From Bubalus kerabau (Eukaryota > Chordata > Mammalia > Artiodactyla > Bovidae), in assembly GCF_029407905.1 (NCBI RefSeq), contig NC_073642.1:4836001-4900000 (forward strand): 64,000 bases of DNA, read 5' to 3'. Below, piece after piece: positions 36,554-49,145 of this stretch. Each line of letters starts with the position of its first letter. Position 1 is the first letter of the stretch. The notes beneath the pieces were generated by a model. It did no database searches, was not told the DNA's origin, and saw nothing but the letters and a program-made list of their open reading frames with translations. The position numbers and the translations under genes were made by a program.

Positions 36554-37099
36554 CAAGCTTCTTTTCTTTTTTTTTTCCTTGTTTTACTCACCACTTTTAC
36601 AGAAGCACATGCTTAAGTAAATTCCTCAGAATGGCATATGGAAAGTATTTCTGAGAAGATGATTTTGGATTACTATTAGCAAAATATGTTTGAAGAAAAA
36701 AGGAGAATTAAATAATTATTTACCTAAAGAGAGTGTAAGTAGCGTAGGTGGAAGACACATTTGATCAGGACCCTGGAACAGGGAGTGTGGGACCCTCAAG
36801 TCCATCCCCATTCAAATGTATCTCTTCTCAGGCTAACTATCCTCCTGGGGAAAAGTGAATGAAGCACCCCAGGCTTCACATATGTACACGTTTTCATCCT
36901 GAAGGAGACTTAAGAAAGTCTCATCCAGTCAGAGAGGCCTCACACCTGAGTCAATCTGTGCAGCCAGTGAAGGAACATGCTCCTTTCTTTCCCGCCTCTT
37001 TAACTGTAAATATGCCATTTATTTATAATGGAGGTAGATTCATTTGTTATGGTCTACATTCAATCCATGCTTTCATCAAAATCCTGGTTGATTTTTAAC
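36554..37099. other. No recognised feature
   Basis: No repeat or exon was recognised. Confidence 0.3.
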
Positions 37100-38470
37100 A
37101 TTTTGGAATAAAATTCATTCTTTATGGTGTACAGTTCTATGGTTTTTAATAAATGCATAATATCCACCAACTAAGTATCATATAGAACAATTAAATTGCC
37201 CCTAAAATTTGTTATTGTCAACCCCTTCCGCACCTCCAACCCCAGGCAACCACAGATCTGTTTTCTGATGCCTCTTCCAAACAGTCATTTAAATTGAAAG
37301 AAGCAAAATATATTCTTTTAGATTTGGTTTCTTTCACTTAGCAAAATTCATTATGGATTCATCCACATTGTACGAAATATAACATCACTGCTCAGGGGTT
37401 TCTCTGATGGCTCAGTGATAAAGAATCCACCTGCCAATGCAGGAGATACAAGTTTGATCCCAAATGCCATGGAAGAACTAAGTCTGTGTTCCACAACTAC
37501 TACGCCTGTGCTCTAGAGCCCAGGAGCCACAACTTACTGAAGCCTACATGCCCGAGAGCCCGTGCTCCACAATAAGAGAAACCGCTGCAAGGAGAAGCCA
37601 GCACCCCACAACTAGAGAATAGCCCTCGCTATATACAACCAAAGTCCATGCAGCAATGGATATCCATCACTGCCAAAAATAAAATAAATACTTTTTTAAA
37701 AGACTCAGTATATGTTAAAAAAAATTGCTGTTTGTAACAGAGTAATGTTACATTTTTTGGACATACTACAGATTGTTTATCCATTCATCTGCTGAAGGAT
37801 ATCTGGGTCATTTTCATCCTAGGCAAGCAAGAATAAAGCTACTATAAACATTCTTGTACAGGATTTTGTGTGAATATAAGTTTTCTTTCCACTAGCATAA
37901 ATATATGGAAGTGGTACTCTAAGATATACAAAATATATATCTGTTGCTGGGCTGTATTTCCCTAAAGACTCTCAACATTATTATGTTGAGAGGCTTTCTG
38001 TGTTTGTTGGCATTTGTATTAATTCTTTGAAGAAATGCCTATTCCAATCCTTAACCCATTTAAAAAACTAGGTTATTCATCTTTTTATTGTTGAATCTTA
38101 ATTGTTCTTTATATATTCTGGATGCTAGATCCTAAACCAGTTATTTGATATGCAGATATTTTCTCCCATTCAATGAGTTGCATTTTCATTGTCTTGGGGG
38201 TATACTTTGATGCACAAAACATTTTTTTTTAATTTTGATTTTTAATGTATTTCACCCATCCCCCACCCCACTTCCTTCTAGCAAACACCTTTTTGTTCTC
38301 TACATCTAGGAGTCTGGTTTTGGTCGGTTTGATTTGTTTTGTTATTCATATTCCACATATAAAGGGGACTGTTCAGTATTGGTCTTTGTCTGACAAATTT
38401 CACTTAGCAAAATACTCCCTAGATTCATCCACAGTGTTGCAAATAGGATGATTTCACTATTTTTAAGAAT
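37100..38470 (-). mobile_element. Old L1 LINE 3' region(s), minus strand, with a CHR-type SINE inside
   Basis: accccaggcaaccacagatc, tatccattcatctgctgaag, tcattttcatcctagg and the region around 38080-38200 (ttattgttgaatcttaattg, ctggatgctagatccta) are the reverse complement of L1 ORF2/3' wording. A tRNA-derived SINE (37392-37690) splits it, and the part after 38245 may be a second L1 copy. Confidence 0.75.
37392..37690 (+). mobile_element. CHR-type tRNA-derived SINE, long form
   Basis: A head with tRNA-like boxes (ggtttctctgatggctcagt) is followed by the ccacaactactacgcctgtg and gagaagccagcaccccac body of the long cetartiodactyl CHR form. It ends in an aaaataaaataaat tail. Confidence 0.75.
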
Positions 38471-38477
38471 GAGAAAT

Positions 38478-39000
38478 GTTGAAACCAAGTAGGACCCAGT
38501 GGGGCTCCTGAGCACAAAAGCCTTTCTGTTTCCACTTCTTTGAGTTCCAAAGAGCAGATTCAAACAGCTGCTAGTCAGGAAAGGAAGGGGATGCAGAAAC
38601 AAAAGAGGAGAAGTCAAGAAACAATTGTACAGCTTTGGGGGCAGGGTCTTGGTTCCCCCTCAAGGGATATACATTACAGTGTCCCTGAACTCTTGTTGAA
38701 CTAAAACCCCCAATAAGTGGAAGATGTTACCTACTTGATGAAGCACTCCTCATTCCTGAAAAGGTCACAGTTTTCAGATTACCACCTGACACCAGATGAT
38801 CTCTGGATTGAATAAATGTGGCCATGCAAGAACCATGATCATTATCAGCAACCCTGCCCTAGACAATGAGACTCTTCACAACTCTTCCCCTCAGCCAGCT
38901 GTGGCGCTCTCTGTCAGCAAAGCAATACAGCTGTTATTTTCTACTTAACCCAAAACACTGTCTTCAAGATTTAGTTCAATATTGGGGTACAGACAAAACA
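38478..39000 (+). mobile_element. Possible solo LTR of an endogenous retrovirus
   Basis: A discrete 0.5-kb block between L1 and BovB starts with TGTTGAAACC and carries AATAAA at 38811-38816. It resembles ruminant ERV LTRs in layout. No internal retroviral genes are adjacent; the family was not identified. Confidence 0.35.
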
Positions 39001-39002
39001 TA

Positions 39003-42000
39003 ATCCATTGGAGAAGGGAATGGCAAACCACTTCAGTATTCTTGCCTTGAGAACCCCATGAACAGTATGAAAAGGCAAAAAGACAGGACACTGAAAGAGG
39101 AACTCCCCAGTTCAGGAGGTGCCCAATGTACTCCTGGAGATCAGTGGAGAACTAACTCCAGAAAGAATGAAAAGACGGAGCCAAAGCAAAAGCAACACCC
39201 AGTTGTGGATGTGACTGGTGATGGAAGTAAACTCTGATGCTATAAAGAGCAATATTACATAGGAACATGAAATGTTAGGTCCGTGAATCAAGGAAAGTTG
39301 GAAGTGGTCAAACAGGAGACGGCAAGAGTGAACATTGACATTTTAGGAATCAGCGAACTAAAATGGACTGCAATGGGTGAATTTAACTCAGATGACCATT
39401 ACATCTACTACTGTGGGCAAGAATCCCTTAGAAGAAATGGAGTAGCCATAATAGTCAACAAGAGTCCGAAATGCAGTACTTGGGTGCAATCTCAAAAACG
39501 ACAGAATGAGCTCTATTCGTTTCTAAGGCAAACCATTCAATATCACAGTAATCCAGGTCTATGGCTGGAGCAGTAATGCTGAAGAAGCTGAAGTTGAACG
39601 GTTCTATGATGACCTAGAAGACCCTTTAGAACTAATATCCAAAAAAGATGTCCTTTTCATTATAGGGGACTGGAATGCAAAAGTAGGAAGTCAAGAAATA
39701 CCTGGAGTAATGGTCAAATTTGGCCATGGAGTACAGAATGAAGCAGGGCAAAGGCTAACAAGTTTTGCCAAGAGAACGCACTGGTCATAGCAAACACCAT
39801 CTTCCAACAACACAGACTCTACACATGGACATCACCAGATGGTCGACACTGAAATCATATTGAGTATATTCTTTGCAGCCAAAAATAGAGAAGCTCTATA
39901 CAGTCAGCAAAAACAAGACCAGGAGCTGACTATGGTTCAGATCGTGAACCCCTTATTGCCAAATTCAGGCTTAAATTGAAGAAGGTAGGGAAAACCACTA
40001 GACCATCCAGCTATAAATCAAACCTTTTACGACTATACAGTGGAAGTGACAAATGGATTCAAGGGATTAGATCTGATAGACAGAGTGCCTGAAGAACTAT
40101 GGACAGAGGTTCATGACATTTTACAGGAGGCAGTGATCAAGACCATTCCCAAGAGAAACAAATGCAAAAAGGCAAAATAATTGTCTGAGGAGGCCTTACA
40201 AACAGTTATGAAAAGAAGAGAAGCGAAAGGCAAAGGAGAAAAGGAAAGATATATCAATTTGAATGCGAAGTCCCAAAGAATAGCAAAGAGATAAGAAACC
40301 CTTCCTCAGTGATCAATGCAAAGTAATAGAGGAAAACAATAGAATGGGAACTACAAGAGATCTCTTCAAGAAAATTAGAGATACCAAGGGAACTTTTCAC
40401 GCAACTATGGGCACAGTAAAGAACAGAAATGGTATGGACCTAACAGAAGCAGAAGACATTAAGAAGAGGTGGCAAGAATACACAGAACTAGAGAAAGATA
40501 TTCACGACCCAGATAATCAAGATGGTGTAATAACTCACCTAGAGCCAGATACCCTGGAATGTGAAGTCAAGCGGGCCTTAGGAAGCATCACTACAAACAA
40601 AGCTAGTCGAAGTGATAGAATTCCATATAAGCTATTTCAAATCCTAAAAGATGATGCTGTGAAAGTGCTGCTCTCAATATGCCAGCAAATTTGGAAAACT
40701 CAGCAGTGGCCACAGGCCTGGCAAAGGTCAATTTTCATTCCAGACCCAAAGAAAGGCAATGCCAAAGAATGCTCTAACTACTACACAATTGCACTCATCT
40801 CACACACTAGCAAAGTAATGCTCAAAATTTTCCAAGCCAAGCTTCAACAGTATGTGAACTGTGAAATTCCGGATCTTCAAGCTGGATTTAGAAAAGGCAG
40901 AGGAACCAGAGGTCAAATTGCCAACATCCGTTATATAGTCGAAAAAGCAAGAGAGTTTCAGAAAAACATCTAATTCTGCTTTGTGACTATGACAAAGCCT
41001 TTGACTGTGTGGATCACAACAAACTGTGAAAAATTCCTCAAGAGATGGGAATACCAGACCACCTGACCTGCCTCTTGAGAAATCTGCATGCAGGTCAAGA
41101 AGCAACAGTTAGAACTAGACATGGAACAACAGAGTGGTTCCAAATCCAGAAAGGAGTATGTGAAGGCTGTATATTGTCACCCTGCTTATTTAACTTATAT
41201 GCAGAGTACATCATGAGAAAAACTGGACTGGATAAAGCACAAGCTGGAAGCAAGATTGCTGGGAGAAATATCAATAACCTCAGATATGCAGATGACATGA
41301 CCTTTATGACAGAAAGTGAAGGAAAACTAAAGAGCCTTTTGATGAAAGTGAAAGAGGAGAGTAAAAAAGTTGTCTTAAACCTCAACATTCAGAAAACTAA
41401 GATCATGGCATCTGGTTCCATCACTTCATGGCAAATAGATGGGGAAACAATGACAGAGTTTATACTTTTGGGCTCCAAAATCACAGCAGATGGTGACTGC
41501 AGCCATGAAATTAAAAGATGCTTGCTCCTTGGAAGAAAAGTTATGACCAACCTAGACAGCTTATTAAAAAGCAAACACATGTATACCTGTGGCGGATTCA
41601 TTTTGATATTTGGCAAAACTAATAGTTATGTAAAGTTTAAAAATAAAATAAAATTAAAAAAATAAAAAAAAAAATAAAAAGCAAAGACATTACTTTGCCA
41701 GCCAAGGTCTTTCTAGTCAAATGTATGGTTTTTCCAGTAGTCATGTATGGATGTAAGAGTCGGACTATAAAGAAAGTTGAGTGTTGAATAATTGGTGCTT
41801 TTGAATTATGGTGTTGGAGAAGACTCTTGAGAGTCCCTTGGACTTCAAGGAGATCCAACCAGTCAATCCTAAAGGAAATCAGTCCTGAATATTCATTGGA
41901 ACGACTGATGGTGAAGCTGAAACTCCAATACTTTGGCCACCTGATGCAAAGAACTGACTCATTAGAAAAGACCCTGATGTAGGGAAAGACTGAAAGCAGG

Positions 42001-42164
42001 AGTAAAAGGGAACGATAGAGGATGAGATGGTTGGATGGCATCACTGACTCATTGGACATGAGTTTGAGAAAACTCCAGGAGTTGATGATGGACAGGGAGG
42101 CCTGGTGTGCTGCAGTCCATGGGGTTGTAAAGAGTCGGACACAACTGAGCAACTGAACTGAACT
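39003..42164 (+). mobile_element. Near-full-length BovB LINE interrupted by L1
   Basis: It begins with the BovB 5' UTR (tccattggagaagggaatgg) and ends in the repeated actgaactgaactgaa terminus. Without the nested L1 it is about 3.05 kb, close to the 3.2 kb of a full element. Endonuclease (GDWNAKVG near 39670), linker, reverse transcriptase (catalytic RYADDMTFM near 41285) and C-terminus are in order, but the frame is broken by stops and indels. Confidence 0.94.
41579..41675 (+). mobile_element. Very short L1 3' end nested in BovB
   Basis: gtatacctgtggcggattca and ggcaaaactaatagttatgt are the last bases of ruminant L1, followed by an A-rich tail. The flanks AAAAAGCAAASACAT (41564-41578 and 41676-41690) are its target-site duplication, so an L1 inserted only about 95 bp of itself into the BovB. 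Confidence 0.9.
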
Positions 42165-42221
42165 GAACTGAAATGGGGTTCAGAGGTGGAATTCAGTTTC
42201 AATATTCCATTGTGTAGTTCT

Positions 42222-43766
42222 TAATGACCCAGATAACTATGATCGTGCGATCACTCGCCTGTAGCCAGATATCTTGGAATGTGAAATCAAGTGGGTCTTA
42301 GGAATCATCACTACAAACAAAGCTAGTGGAGGTGATGAAATTCCAGTTGAGCTATTTCAAATCCTCAAAGATGGTGCTGTTAATGTGCTGCACTCAATAT
42401 GCCAGAAAATTTGGAAAATTCAGCATTGGCCACAGGCCTGGAAAAGGTCAGTTTTCATTCCAATCCTAAAGAAAGCAACGCCAAAGAATGTTCAAACTAC
42501 CACATAATTACAATCATCTCACATACTAGAAAGTAATGCTCAAAATTCTCCAAACCAGGCTTCAATAGTATATGAACCAAGAACCAGATATTCAAGATGG
42601 ATTTAGAAAAGGGAGAGGAACCAGAGTTCAATTGCCAATATCCATTTGAATATTGAAAAAGAAAGAGAGTTCCAGAAAAATATCTACTTCTGCTTCATTG
42701 ACCACCCTAAAGCCTTTGACTGAGTGGATCACAACAAACTGTGGAAAATTCTTAAAGAGATGGGAAAAACAGACCACCTTATCTCCCTCCTGAGAAATCT
42801 GTATGCAGGTCAAGAAGTAACAGTTAGAACCTGAAATGGAACAACAGACTGGCTCCAAATTGGGAAAGGAGTAAGTCAAGGCTGTATATTGTCAGCCTGC
42901 TTATTTAACTTACATGCAGAGTACTTCATGAGAAATGGTGGACCGGATGAAGCACAAGCTGGAATCAAGATTGCCAGGAGAAATATCAATGACCTCATAT
43001 CTGCAGATGGCACCACCCTTATGGCAGAATGCAAAGAGGAACTAAAGAGCCTCTTGATGAAAGTGAAAGAGGAGAGTGAGAAAGTCGTCCTAAAGCTCAA
43101 CATTCAAAAATGAAGATCATGGCATCTGGCCCCATCACTGCATGGCAAATAAATGGGGAAACAGTGGAAACAGTGGCTGACTTTATTTTTGGGGCTCCAA
43201 AATCACTGCAGATGGTGACTGCAGCCATGAAGTCAAAAGATGCTTGCTCCTTTGAAGAAAATCTATGACCAACCTAGATAGCATGTTAAAAAGCAGAGAC
43301 ATTACTTTGCCCACAAAGATGTATATAGTCAAAGCTGTGGTTTTTCCAGTAGTTATGTATGTGACAGTTGGACCATAAAGAAGGCTGAGCACTGAAGAAC
43401 TGATGCTTTTGGACTGTGGTGTTGCAGAAGACTCTTGAGAGTTCCATGGACTACCAGGAGATCAAGCCAGTCAATCCTAAAGGAAATCAGTCCTGAATAT
43501 TCACTGGTAGGACTGATACTGAAGCTGAAGTTCCAATACTTTGGCCACCTGATGGGAAAAGCCAACTTATTGGAAAAGACCCTGATGCTGGGAAAGATTG
43601 AAGGCGGGAGGAGAAGGGGACGACAGAGAATGAGATGGTTGGATGGCATCACCAACGCGATGGACATGAGTTTGAGCAAGCTTTGGGAGATGGTGAAGAA
43701 CAGGGAAGCCTGTTGTGCTGCAGTCCATAGGATTACAAAGAGTCGGACCCGACTGAATGACTGAAT
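42222..43766 (+). mobile_element. BovB LINE, 5'-truncated
   Basis: A second BovB in the same orientation only 60 bp after the previous one, from the linker before the reverse transcriptase to the terminus. The catalytic region reads LISADGTTLMAE instead of LRYADDTTLMAE, so it has decayed. Confidence 0.92.
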
Positions 43767-44167
43767 AACAACTTCTACAAAATAAGACCCTCCCGCTCAC
43801 CCAGGGTTTGATTTTTTTGTTTTTATTTTGTATTGTTTTGGGATATCTCTGTGCTATATTTCAGCCTGAAGTGTAAATATAACACCTTCTCAGATTTTTC
43901 TTAGTCTGTGCCTCTCCTTAGTCATGTGCAGTTGCTTTATAATTTTTTCAGTATATTGGTTATTTTGAATGTCCTACTCTTCAGTGCCTGGTTCCCAGAA
44001 GGAAAAAAATAAATAGACAAAATCCAAGGTGCAAAAAGGTCACTGATCTCTTCAGTTCCATGGGAATCACTTCATCCAAGGGAGGAGGGGCTTGCAACAG
44101 TGCGGGGTGGGGGACAGTGCCAAAACACTGGACTCTACCTCTTTATCTGCAGCTCTGTGATCAGAAA
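43767..44167. other. No recognised feature
   Basis: T-rich start and otherwise ordinary sequence; nothing was recognised. Confidence 0.3.
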
Positions 44168-44285
44168 AGTGAAAGTGTTAGTTGCTCAGTTGTGTCAGAT
44201 TCTTTGAGACTCCATGGACTTCAGCCTGCCAGGCTCCTCTGTCCATGGGACTCTCCAGGCAAGAATACTGGAGTGGGTTGCCATT
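44168..44285 (-). mobile_element. Bov-A-type SINE, truncated
   Basis: Reverse-oriented 3' part of a Bov-tA/Bov-A element from aaagtgaaagtgttagttgc to ggagtgggttgccat. Confidence 0.85.
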
Positions 44286-45547
44286 TCAGCTATCAATGGT
44301 CAGAGCTCATATGTTCAATATTTGGAGGACAAAGTCCTATTTGTCCATCCAGGCAAATTGTCTGCAAGCTGCTCGTAGAACATATGCCCGCCTGCTTGCC
44401 AAGTCACTTTTCAGTCTTTCTTACTCCATTGAGGCTTTCAACTCCTTAAACCTGTTTATTCAAATATATTAACACATCATAGAGGGCTCTTGAGTGAGGT
44501 AATTTTTCAACTGAAAAATGAGAGTGAAAAACAAAATCTTGACCTTTACTAAAGTTCTGAGGGGTAATAAATATTAAATATTAAATATTAAATAAATAAA
44601 ATATTAAATACTTAATATTTAAATGACATTTACTTTAGGCTATGGAAAGGATTCCATTACCAATATTTGCTTCAAAATTATTCAAAATCCTTCAATACTT
44701 TTTAAATAAAATACTTAATGATTTTATTATATTCCTTTTCCTGAATTTTCAGTGATGATGATGTCTTTAAAAAATGTGGTGTAATCAAGTATTAAATGCA
44801 ATTTCTTTAAATAAATATTTAGTTCAATGGACAAACATAATGCTTGTGTGTCCCATGTGATTATTAACAGCATGTTCGCCTCAGGCAAAAACCCTCTTCC
44901 TTCTCGTTACGGCCCTGAAATTTTAGTCACTGGGGCTACAGCTATGCCTTTCTTAGATTCTTCATAGTTTCTATAGTATTGTTAACTAAAGCAATCTAAA
45001 ATGCTCTCATGCAGTCTAGCTGGCCACTGTATCAACCTCAATCCTTCTTTTGTTTATCTCCTTTAGCTTTGCTGTTACTACTGCATTATTGGCACCTTAT
45101 TTCATACTATTTTATCCTGTGGTTGTGATCGTCTGATCTGCAATTAGGTAATTATGTTGTGCACAAAGCCTCTTACTTACGCATGCATGTGTGTGAGTGT
45201 GTGTGAATAAGGCCCATTGTTTTTTAGTAACGGACATGGTACTATTAATGATAGGTGCCAGTTGTTCAATTCCTTCTTAGAAACTTACTTGTCAGAACCT
45301 TCCAAATACATTATCTTCTTGGTAACTGAGATAATGATTTGTTACTCCCATATTGCTTATTGATAAAACGATTTTGAAAGCTAAGTATTTGTCTCCTTAA
45401 CTGAGAAAAATGTCTTGGAATTGTAAAATTGTTTGCATTTGGAAATCTTTGCAGAATTTTTCATTTTGATGGGCAAGGACTAGTCTGAAAAACTTTTGAA
45501 CACAATTGTCAACAGAAAAATAAGGCTATAAATAAGACTAAAATGAT
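44286..45547. other. No recognised gene; AT-rich with TTAAATA repeat
   Basis: An imperfect ATTAAAT run lies at about 44568-44618 and a short TG run near 45190-45204. No gene or repeat family was recognised elsewhere. Confidence 0.35.
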
Positions 45548-45951
45548 CTACTTCCAAAATGTAATTAAATTAAAAATAAGGTACAGAACTATTCTCAGGA
45601 AGCAAAGGTCTGAACTCTGTTGTAGATGGGGCAATGTGAGTCTTAGCTGAGCAACATCAAGACAGGGCTTTGTCACAGAAGCATTTTCTAATGAAATAAG
45701 GTGAAGAAAGTCCGTCAGTCCTCCACTGCCTCTTCCAGCATGACTTTTTTGCTGCTTCTCCTCCTTCACTCTCCAAAACAAAGGATCTGAGGAGGTAGAT
45801 GGTCTTAGAAATGTAAAAACTCTTGGCTGAAAAATGAATCCTACTGATCATGCCAGCTGAGGTCATACCAGGACACTTCAAAGTGTGTACTATTTCAACT
45901 TGGACATTATTCAATAATAATTCAATAACAATTAAATTTTCAAAAAAGTAT
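45548..45951 (-). other. Unidentified stretch with overlapping minus-strand open frames
   Basis: Two minus-strand frames overlap across this stretch (the longer reaches into the retrocopy at 46025). The translation has ordinary amino-acid composition but matches no family I recognise. It ends exactly where NUP88 homology begins, so it is the pre-insertion site or a separate decayed repeat. Confidence 0.3.
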
Positions 45952-48105
45952 AATGCTTTGCATAAATCCACCCCTGTTTGAAATCTATCAAGTCTTGTTA
46001 AGCCCAACACAACATCATGTAGCACTTATAGGAATAAAAGGACTTATGATATTAGAATTACCTAAAAGATGGGGAAAGAATTCTGAATTTGAAGGTGGAA
46101 AATCAACAGTGAATTGTAGTACCACTCCCGTTGCTGAGAGATTTTTCACCAGTTCCACCTCTCTGACTCTGAAGCATGCTGCTTGGTATCCGAGCGAGAT
46201 GCTAGAGCCCCACATAGTGCTGTTAACGTCAGACAATGTCATAAGAATTTACTCTTTGCGTGAGCCCCAGACACCGACCAAGGTCATTGTACTTTCAGAA
46301 GCAGAAGAGGAAAGTCTAATACTCAACAAAGGAAGGGCCTACACTGCATCTCTGGGAGAGACAGCAGTTGCATTTGACTTTGGGCCATTGTCAGCAGTCC
46401 CGAAGCACATATTTGGACAAAAAGGCAAAGAAGAAGTAGCAGCTTACCCTCTGTACATCTTATATGAGAATGGGGAGACTTTCCTTACATACATTAGTCT
46501 GTTGCACAGCCCTGGGAGTGTGGGCAAGCTGTTGGGCCCGTTGCCCATGCATCCTGCTGCTGAAGATAACTATGGCTACGATGCTTGTGCTGTGCTCTGC
46601 TTACCATGTGACCCTAACATCCTGGTGATTGCTACTGAATCAGGAATGCTGTATCACTGTGTTGTGCTGGAGGGGGAAGAAGAAGATGACCAAACATCAG
46701 AAAAGTCCTGGGATTCCAGGGCTGACCTCATTCCATCTCTGTATGTGTTTGAGTGTGTTGAGTTGGAGCTTGCCCTGAAACTGGCATCTGGAGAGGATGA
46801 GCCCTTTGATTCTGACTTTTCTTGTCCAATCAAACTTCACAGAGATCCCAAGTGTCCTTCAAGATACCACTGCACTCATGAAGCTGGTGCACACAGTGTG
46901 GGGCTAACTTGGATTCATAAACTTCACAAGTTTCTTGGGTCAGATGAAGAAGATAAGGACAGTTTACAGGAACTGGCTACAGAACAGAAATGCTTTATAG
47001 AACACATTTTTTGTACAAAGCCACTGCCGTGCAGGCAGCCAGCTCCGATTCGAGGATTCTGGATTGTCCCTGACATCCTGGGGCCAACGATGATCTGCAT
47101 CACCAGTACCTACGAATGCCTCATCAGGCCTTTACTGAGCACAGTCCATCCAGCGTCTCCTCCCCTGCTTTGTACCCGAGAGGATGTTGAAGTAGCAGAG
47201 TCTCCCCTTCGTATTCTGGCTGAAACTCCGGATTCCTTTGAAAAGCATATTAGAAGCATTTTGCAACGTAGTGTTGCAAATCCAGCATTTTTGAAATCAT
47301 CTGAAAAAGATATGGCTCCTCCTCCCAAAGAATGTCTTCAGCTCATCAGCAGAGCCACCCAGGTGTTCAGAGAACAGTACATTCTAAAACAGGACCTGGC
47401 AAAGGAGGGGATTCAGCGGAGGGTCAAGTTGTTATGTGACCAAAAAAAGAAACAATTAGAAGATCTCAATTATTGTCGAGAGGAGAGGAAAAGTCTACGG
47501 GAAATGGCTGAGCGCTTAGCCGACAAATACGAGGAAGCCGAGGAAAAACAGGAAGACATCATGAACAGGATGAAAAAAGTACTTCACAGTTTTCACTCTC
47601 AGCTCCCAGTTCTCTCTGACAGTGAGAGAGACATGAAGAAAGAATTACAGCTGATACCTGATCAACTTAGACATTTGGGCAATGCCATCAAACAGGTTAC
47701 TATGAAAAAAGACTATCAACAACGAAAGATGGAAAAGGTACTGAGTCCTCAAAAGCCCACCATTACTCTCAGCGCCTACCAGTGAAAATGCATTCAGTCC
47801 ATCCTGAAGGAGGAGGGTGAGCACATAAGAGAAATGGTGAAGCAAATTAACGACATCCGAAATCATGTAAACTTCTGAACCACCAAGAACAGACTCACAT
47901 CTGAAGTTAACACATGTGCAGGCTTAATCTCATTATAAAATGAACAAGTAGCACTAATTTATAAAGAAGCAGGTGCCTTGTTAGCGTTATCAGTCTCATA
48001 ATTTATAAAGAGGTATTCTGGATGAACTTTGGTGTGATTGTACATCCCTTTTTATACTGTTTTATAATTAATTGAATAAATGCTTGTATTAAAAAAAAAA
48101 AAAAA
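45952..48105 (+). pseudogene. NUP88: NUP88 processed retrocopy, 5'-truncated, one late premature stop
   Basis: NUP88 is a nuclear-pore component that pairs with NUP214 on the cytoplasmic face. This intronless copy begins at about residue 101 of the roughly 741-residue protein: L101 reads as ATG (45953-45955), followed by LCINPPLFEIYQVLLSPTQH. It keeps 610 codons to 47782 without a frameshift, covering most of the beta-propeller and the C-terminal coiled coil (EERKSLREMAERLADKYEEA). TGA at 47783-47785 replaces an arginine codon, probably CGA to TGA at a CpG. Thirty further in-frame codons, ending with IRNHVNF, lead to the ancestral TGA at 47876-47878. A 3' UTR, AATAAA (48075-48080) and an A15 tail follow. 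The missing N-terminus and promoter make it a pseudogene by default, but the long open frame suggests a young insertion or retained use. Confidence 0.95.
48075..48105 (+). terminator. Polyadenylation signal and templated A-tail of the NUP88 retrocopy
   Basis: AATAAA at 48075-48080 followed about 10 bp later by 15 As marks the copied mRNA 3' end and the signature of L1-driven retroposition. A convincing target-site duplication was not found (only caaaaaRg is shared). Confidence 0.85.
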
Positions 48106-48179
48106 GAAGAGCAAAAAGGACCACTTTTACCCTGTAGGTTTTATACAGAATGAATTTTCTTACTGCATATTTAGTTCAA

Positions 48180-48298
48180 TTTTTTTTTTCTTTTCTTTTG
48201 TTGCTGTTTCAGGATCTTAGTTCCCCGACAAGGGATTGAAACCAGGCCCTCACCATGAAAGCATGGAGTCCTCACCACAGGCCCATCAGGGAATTCTT
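48180..48298 (-). mobile_element. CHR-type tRNA-derived SINE
   Basis: T-rich end, then tcaggatcttagttccccga, caagggattgaaacc and catcagggaattctt, the reversed CHR element. Confidence 0.8.
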
Positions 48299-49145
48299 GG
48301 TTTTTGTTTTCAATTCACTTCTCATTATGCATAAAAGAATGACAATTTTTTCCTTTGTCTGAAGACTAACTGGACCACAGAATTCTGTTTATTTATGTTC
48401 ACTTTTTCAATTTTTGACTCAAAAATATTTATTTGGTGTCATATTTTTCTGTAAATCTGTAACTAGTAATTGCCTTATTTCTCATAATATCACAGGAATA
48501 TTTATACAAAGAAGTATTAAATGAAATCTAATTCTTGATTTCTCTAGGCTACAAATCTGGGCATAGTTAAAGCTCTGGCCAGGAAGGGTCTGCTGAAAAC
48601 TTATTTAATCTGGAGAACAGGGATTCCATGAAGTATGTCATTGCAATGCAAAGAGAGCTGAGGTCTCAGCAACAAAATTTCAAGGAGAGAGAGGATGCCA
48701 ATCACAGAATCATCATGGTCTCAAGGAGTACCCTTGGACTTGATCTCTATAGTCACAAGGCTAAGTATATTGAATGTAAACATGCAAAGCATGTCAAAGA
48801 AAGCATAAACCTTGCAGAGCCATGTTTTAATAGAATTTGAACTGAAAATAAGGCAGGTTGTTCTGTACAGCAATCAGCACTGGTAGTGATGCAAGATGGT
48901 ATAATTGGAGGGCACTGGGGAAGCCAGGAAGGAGGAGTGTAAAATAGCAGAAGCTTTCACTGGTGAGGACCAATGAAAGTTTCCCCGGGTGTGGGCACTG
49001 GTGCTTATGAACAGAGGCAGAGCCAAGGAAAGACTTGTTTACTGATCTCAGGCCATTGCTTTGACTCAGGGCAGGAGTAGACTATGGGAATATTGGTCAC
49101 AGTCTGCTTTCTCCCAAAGTGTTTTATCTTTATTTGCACATTATA
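48299..49145. other. No recognised feature
   Basis: No repeat family was recognised. A 70-codon frame at 48628-48840 has no recognisable domain. Confidence 0.3.

Noticed and set aside
45953..47785. Calling the 610-codon frame a functional NUP88 gene
   Set aside because: No introns, no N-terminal 100 residues, an A-tail and a premature stop point to a retrocopy. Expression cannot be judged from sequence.
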